From Tolypothrix bouteillei VB521301 (GTDB lineage Bacteria > Cyanobacteriota > Cyanobacteriia > Cyanobacteriales > Nostocaceae), in assembly GCF_000760695.4 (NCBI RefSeq), contig NZ_JHEG04000001.1, forward strand, positions 6,020,204-6,084,203: a stretch of DNA of 64,000 nt, written 5' to 3'. Below the pieces are notes generated by a model, which was not told where the DNA came from, ran no database searches, and was given only the letters and a program-made list of their open reading frames with translations. A program made the translations under genes and the position numbers. Of this stretch, positions 61,377-64,000 are shown one piece after another. Within the stretch, counting starts at the first letter, position 1, and each line of letters begins with the position of its first letter.

Positions 61377-62477
61377 ATGTCCCTAATATTGACATTTTTG
61401 GGAAAGGGCAGTTCTGCTCGCACAAAAGTCGCGATCGCATCTGCCAAATTATTAGCCAGCCAAGGCAATCGCGTACTTCTAGCAGGACAAGCGGAACCAG
61501 CACTGCCAATTCTGCTAGACACCACTCTCGGTCCTGACCCCCTAGAAATCGCTCCCAATTTGCAGGTCGTACAGCTGCAAGCTGCAGTGCTGCTAGAACG
61601 AAGTTGGGAAGAAGTCAAAAAACTTGAAGCGCAATACCTCCGTACCCCAATCTTGAAAGAAGTATACGGTCAAGAACTAGCAGTTTTGCCAGGAATGGAT
61701 AGCGCCCTCGCTTTAAACGCAATCCGCGAGTACGATGAAAGCGGCAAATATGACGTTATCATCTATGATGGCATGGGAGACACCACCACCGTGCGGATGT
61801 TAGGAATGCCAGAGTCCCTCAGTTGGTATGTGAGGCGATTTCGACAATTATTTGTCAATTCCGATTTTGGAAAAACAATTTCCGAATCCCCATTAATTCA
61901 ACCACTCATTGGTACTTTTTTTAACATCAATTGGACAACAGATAACTTTGCCCAACCAACCAACCAAGTCAATAATTTTTTAGACAAAGGAAAAGCTGCC
62001 CTTGCCGATCCAAAAAGAGTTGCGGCTTTCCTCGTCACTACCAACGATCCCATTGAAGTCGCAACAACGCGCTATCTTTGGGGCAGTTCACAACAAATCG
62101 GTCTAACCGTTGGTGGAGTTATCCTCACATCATCCGACACAACCACTAACTGGAGCGAACAATTTACTCCACTCCCAGTCAGTGTAGTACCTGATGTCAA
62201 AACGGGAGACTGGCAACCTCTGATAGATGCTCTACCTAATTTTGTAGAGCAAGCCGTCAAAGCGCCCAAACCCATTGAAATAGACGTACACGCGAAGCAA
62301 GTACGCTTATTTTTGCCGGGATTCGACAAAAAACAGGTCAAACTGACCCAGTACGGACCAGAAGTCACAATAGAAGCAGGAGACCAACGCAGGAATATCT
62401 CCCTTCCTCCCGCCCTCAGTGGCAAACCCATAACTGGTGCGAAGTTTCAAAATAATTATTTGATAATCTCATTTTAG
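61377..62477 (+). CDS. Get3/ArsA-like ATPase with alpha-crystallin tail (Get3d type)
   Basis: A 366-aa protein. The start LILTFLGKGSSARTKVAIAS is the Get3/ArsA deviant Walker A region, but where GKGGVGKT is usual it reads GKGSSART: the P-loop Lys is Arg15. VIIYDGMGDTTTVRMLGMPE matches the switch region of Get3d. The last about 70 residues (PIEIDVHAKQVRLFLPGFDK, TIEAGDQRRNISLPPALSG) are an alpha-crystallin/Hsp20-like domain, typical of the cyanobacterial and chloroplast Get3d group. A role in membrane-protein handling is proposed for the family. It is followed by chlG, 180 bases on. Confidence 0.85.
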   Translation: MSLILTFLGKGSSARTKVAIASAKLLASQGNRVLLAGQAEPALPILLDTTLGPDPLEIAPNLQVVQLQAAVLLERSWEEVKKLEAQYLRTPILKEVYGQELAVLPGMDSALALNAIREYDESGKYDVIIYDGMGDTTTVRMLGMPESLSWYVRRFRQLFVNSDFGKTISESPLIQPLIGTFFNINWTTDNFAQPTNQVNNFLDKGKAALADPKRVAAFLVTTNDPIEVATTRYLWGSSQQIGLTVGGVILTSSDTTTNWSEQFTPLPVSVVPDVKTGDWQPLIDALPNFVEQAVKAPKPIEIDVHAKQVRLFLPGFDKKQVKLTQYGPEVTIEAGDQRRNISLPPALSGKPITGAKFQNNYLIISF

Positions 62478-62650
62478 AGAAGAGCTAATGGCTAACAGCT
62501 AATGGCTAATAGCTAATGGCTAATAGCTATTAGTGCAGTTAGCCCTATGCCTTCGGTACGGTGCGTGATGCCGCAAGCTATGCCCATAAAGGTATTGTTC
62601 TCTGGACTCACCATTAGCCATGAACCATTAGCCATTAGCAATCAACAAAC
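62478..62650. repeat. TAATGGC arrays flanking an inverted GGCAT module
   Basis: GAGCTAATGGCTAACAGC at the left and CCATTAGCCATGAACC with CATTAGCCATTAGC at the right flank a module (about 62535-62595) that is the complement of the GGGCATAGCCTGCGGC type at 4610-4640. The arrangement mirrors the block at 4380-4742. It abuts the chlG start. Confidence 0.75.
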
Positions 62651-62657
62651 CAATATT

Positions 62658-63695
62658 ATGACTGAATCAACACCCATTACCCCAGACCCCAATTCAGCAC
62701 AAGTTGCAGACACAGAAATACAGACAGAAGAAGGGAAAATTGCCGATCGCAGTGCAAAAACCAGGCAATTACTAGGTATGAAAGGAGCCGCGCCTGGGGA
62801 AACCTCTATATGGAAAATCCGCCTGCAACTGATGAAACCCATTACCTGGATTCCTTTAATCTGGGGCGTCGTTTGTGGAGCAGCTTCTTCTGGTAACTAC
62901 ACCTGGACATTGGAGAACGTGTTAAAGTCAGCAGCGTGTATGTTGTTAGCCGGACCGATATTAGCAGGTTATACCCAAACTCTCAATGAGTACTACGATC
63001 GCGAAATTGATGCTGTCAACGAACCTTATCGCCCCATTCCCTCAGGCGCAATTCCTTTACCACAAGTCATTACACAAATTCTTGTTTTACTCATTGCTGG
63101 TATTGGTCTAGCATTCGTATTGGATGTTTGGGCTGGTCATGACTTCCCCAATATCACCGTGCTTGCTATATTTGGTTCTTTCATAGCGTACATATACTCT
63201 GCTCCCCCTCTCAAGCTAAAACAAAACGGGTGGTTTGGAGGTTACGCCCTTGGCGCTAGTTATATCGCCTTACCTTGGTGTACCGGTCATGCGTTATTTG
63301 GCGAACTCAATTGGAAAGTCGTAGTTTTCACCGTAGTTTATAGTTTGGCAGGTTTGGGAATTGCCATTGTCAATGACTTCAAAAGCGTTGAAGGCGATCG
63401 CCAGTTCGGATTAAAATCACTACCCGTCATGTTTGGCGTAACCGCAGCCGCCTGGATATGCGTCATTATGATAGACGTTTTTCAAGCAGGAGCCGCAGCC
63501 TATCTCATCTACCTTCACGAGAACTTATATGCAGCCATTCTTGCATTGCTCATTATTCCACAAATCGTATTTCAGGATATGTATTTTTTGCGCGATCCAT
63601 TAAAAAATGATGTAAAATACCAAGCCAGTGCTCAGCCATTTCTCGTGTTAGGAATGCTTGTTGCTGGTTTAGCCATTGGTCATGCTGGCATCTAA
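62658..63695 (+). CDS. chlG: Chlorophyll synthase ChlG
   Basis: A 345-aa UbiA-family prenyltransferase that attaches phytol or geranylgeranyl to chlorophyllide. Start is ATG 62658; a longer frame starts inside a repeat. The two Asp-rich motifs are NEYYDREIDAVNEPYRPIPS and VNDFKSVEGDRQFGLKSLP, both full ChlG forms. About eight or nine transmembrane helices. The N-terminal 50 residues are Thr/Pro-rich and soluble, then KIRLQLMKPITWIPLIWGVV begins the core. It is the last gene in the window. Confidence 0.93.
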   Translation: MTESTPITPDPNSAQVADTEIQTEEGKIADRSAKTRQLLGMKGAAPGETSIWKIRLQLMKPITWIPLIWGVVCGAASSGNYTWTLENVLKSAACMLLAGPILAGYTQTLNEYYDREIDAVNEPYRPIPSGAIPLPQVITQILVLLIAGIGLAFVLDVWAGHDFPNITVLAIFGSFIAYIYSAPPLKLKQNGWFGGYALGASYIALPWCTGHALFGELNWKVVVFTVVYSLAGLGIAIVNDFKSVEGDRQFGLKSLPVMFGVTAAAWICVIMIDVFQAGAAAYLIYLHENLYAAILALLIIPQIVFQDMYFLRDPLKNDVKYQASAQPFLVLGMLVAGLAIGHAGI

Positions 63696-64000
63696 TTTAT
63701 ACCTCCACAGTCAGACGATTAAAGTGTGAAGTATGAAGTATAAGGAATGAAGTCAAATTCATCAACAAATTGAGGGTTAAGAAAATACTCCCTTCTAGGC
63801 ATTTAATTACATAAAAACATAGGGTAGGCACTGCCCGCTAAAAATGAATGGTAAGCAGTACCCACCCTACACAAATCGGTAATTTTAGAGCCGAAAGGGC
63901 TTACGAAGTTGAGGAATCTGAATCCATCTATCAACTGATTTTTCATACTTCATTCTTTTTTGCGTCACTTCTAACTCCTAACTAATTATCTGTATAGAGA
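63696..64000. other. Intergenic end region with inverted repeat
   Basis: No gene seen to the right edge. AGGGTAGGCACTGCCCGC (63822-63839) and GTAAGCAGTACCCACCCTAC (about 63851-63870) form an imperfect hairpin of the type also seen near 41386-41441. It may act as a chlG terminator. ATGAAGTATAAGG-type repeats lie at 63727-63750. Confidence 0.5.

Noticed and set aside
62547..62657. N-terminal extension of ChlG
   Set aside because: It lies in a dispersed repeat; ATG 62658 gives the usual ChlG start.
1..64000. tRNA, rRNA or CRISPR arrays
   Set aside because: I scanned for tRNA arm motifs, rRNA-like conserved stretches and regularly spaced direct repeats with unique spacers and found none I could support.

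Overview
The window comes from a filamentous, probably heterocyst-forming (Nostocales-type) cyanobacterium. Evidence for a cyanobacterium is direct: psbQ, petP, chlG, hemJ and crtR, several cyanobacteria-only families (DUF3119, DUF3086), and many GCGATCGC (HIP1) octamers. The Nostocales placement is inference from the large load of dispersed repeats, Uma2 nucleases, caspase/CHAT proteins and toxin-antitoxin pairs. I saw no rRNA, tRNA or CRISPR array.

Layout. 1-5.2 kb: two tandem paralogous histidine kinases, a Spy/CpxP-like periplasmic protein, an AraC regulator, a DCC-type thiol oxidoreductase and a dense repeat block. 5.5-10.4 kb: psbQ, a DAO-type flavoenzyme, an alpha/beta-hydrolase-fold protein without a visible nucleophile, hemJ and a small membrane protein. 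10.5-19.7 kb: a mobile-element-scarred region. It holds a decayed IS701-like element, a 515-aa membrane protein bracketed by IS ends, an orphan CARF protein with a fragment of a second copy, and an hcp gene split by a TnpB-only IS200/IS605 element. 20-24.1 kb: dienelactone hydrolase, AraC, a DUF4188-like protein divergent from a PadR regulator with a clear palindromic operator, ParDE and a UBP-type zinc finger. 24.6-31 kb: caspase, CHAT-WD40 and caspase genes on one strand, with a RelE-type toxin-antitoxin pair downstream.

31-44 kb is mostly housekeeping: pyruvate kinase with a C-terminal PEP-utiliser domain, crtR, aroH, sppA, an MlaE-type permease, DUF3119, DUF3086, plsY, der and an ECF/CbiQ transporter protein. 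44.4-46.6 kb encodes a large lectin/Calx-beta/7-repeat surface-type protein. 47-60.5 kb is a minus-strand polysaccharide cluster: Wzm/Wzt-type ABC exporter, sugar O/N-acyltransferase, DegT aminotransferase, several glycosyltransferases and a methyltransferase. Several members share coiled-coil or SKFW-type C-terminal tails. One pair looks like a GT2-GT4 fusion broken, or joined, by a -1 shift at an A7 run. 61-63.7 kb: petP, a Get3-like ATPase with an alpha-crystallin tail (Get3d) and chlG.

The most interesting items are the caspase/CHAT trio, the TnpB element whose predicted guide would be hcp itself, the A7 frameshift joining two glycosyltransferase domains, the shared C-terminal tails of the polysaccharide enzymes, and the orphan CARF gene with a partial second copy. 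All function calls rest on recognising motifs by eye; no searches were run.
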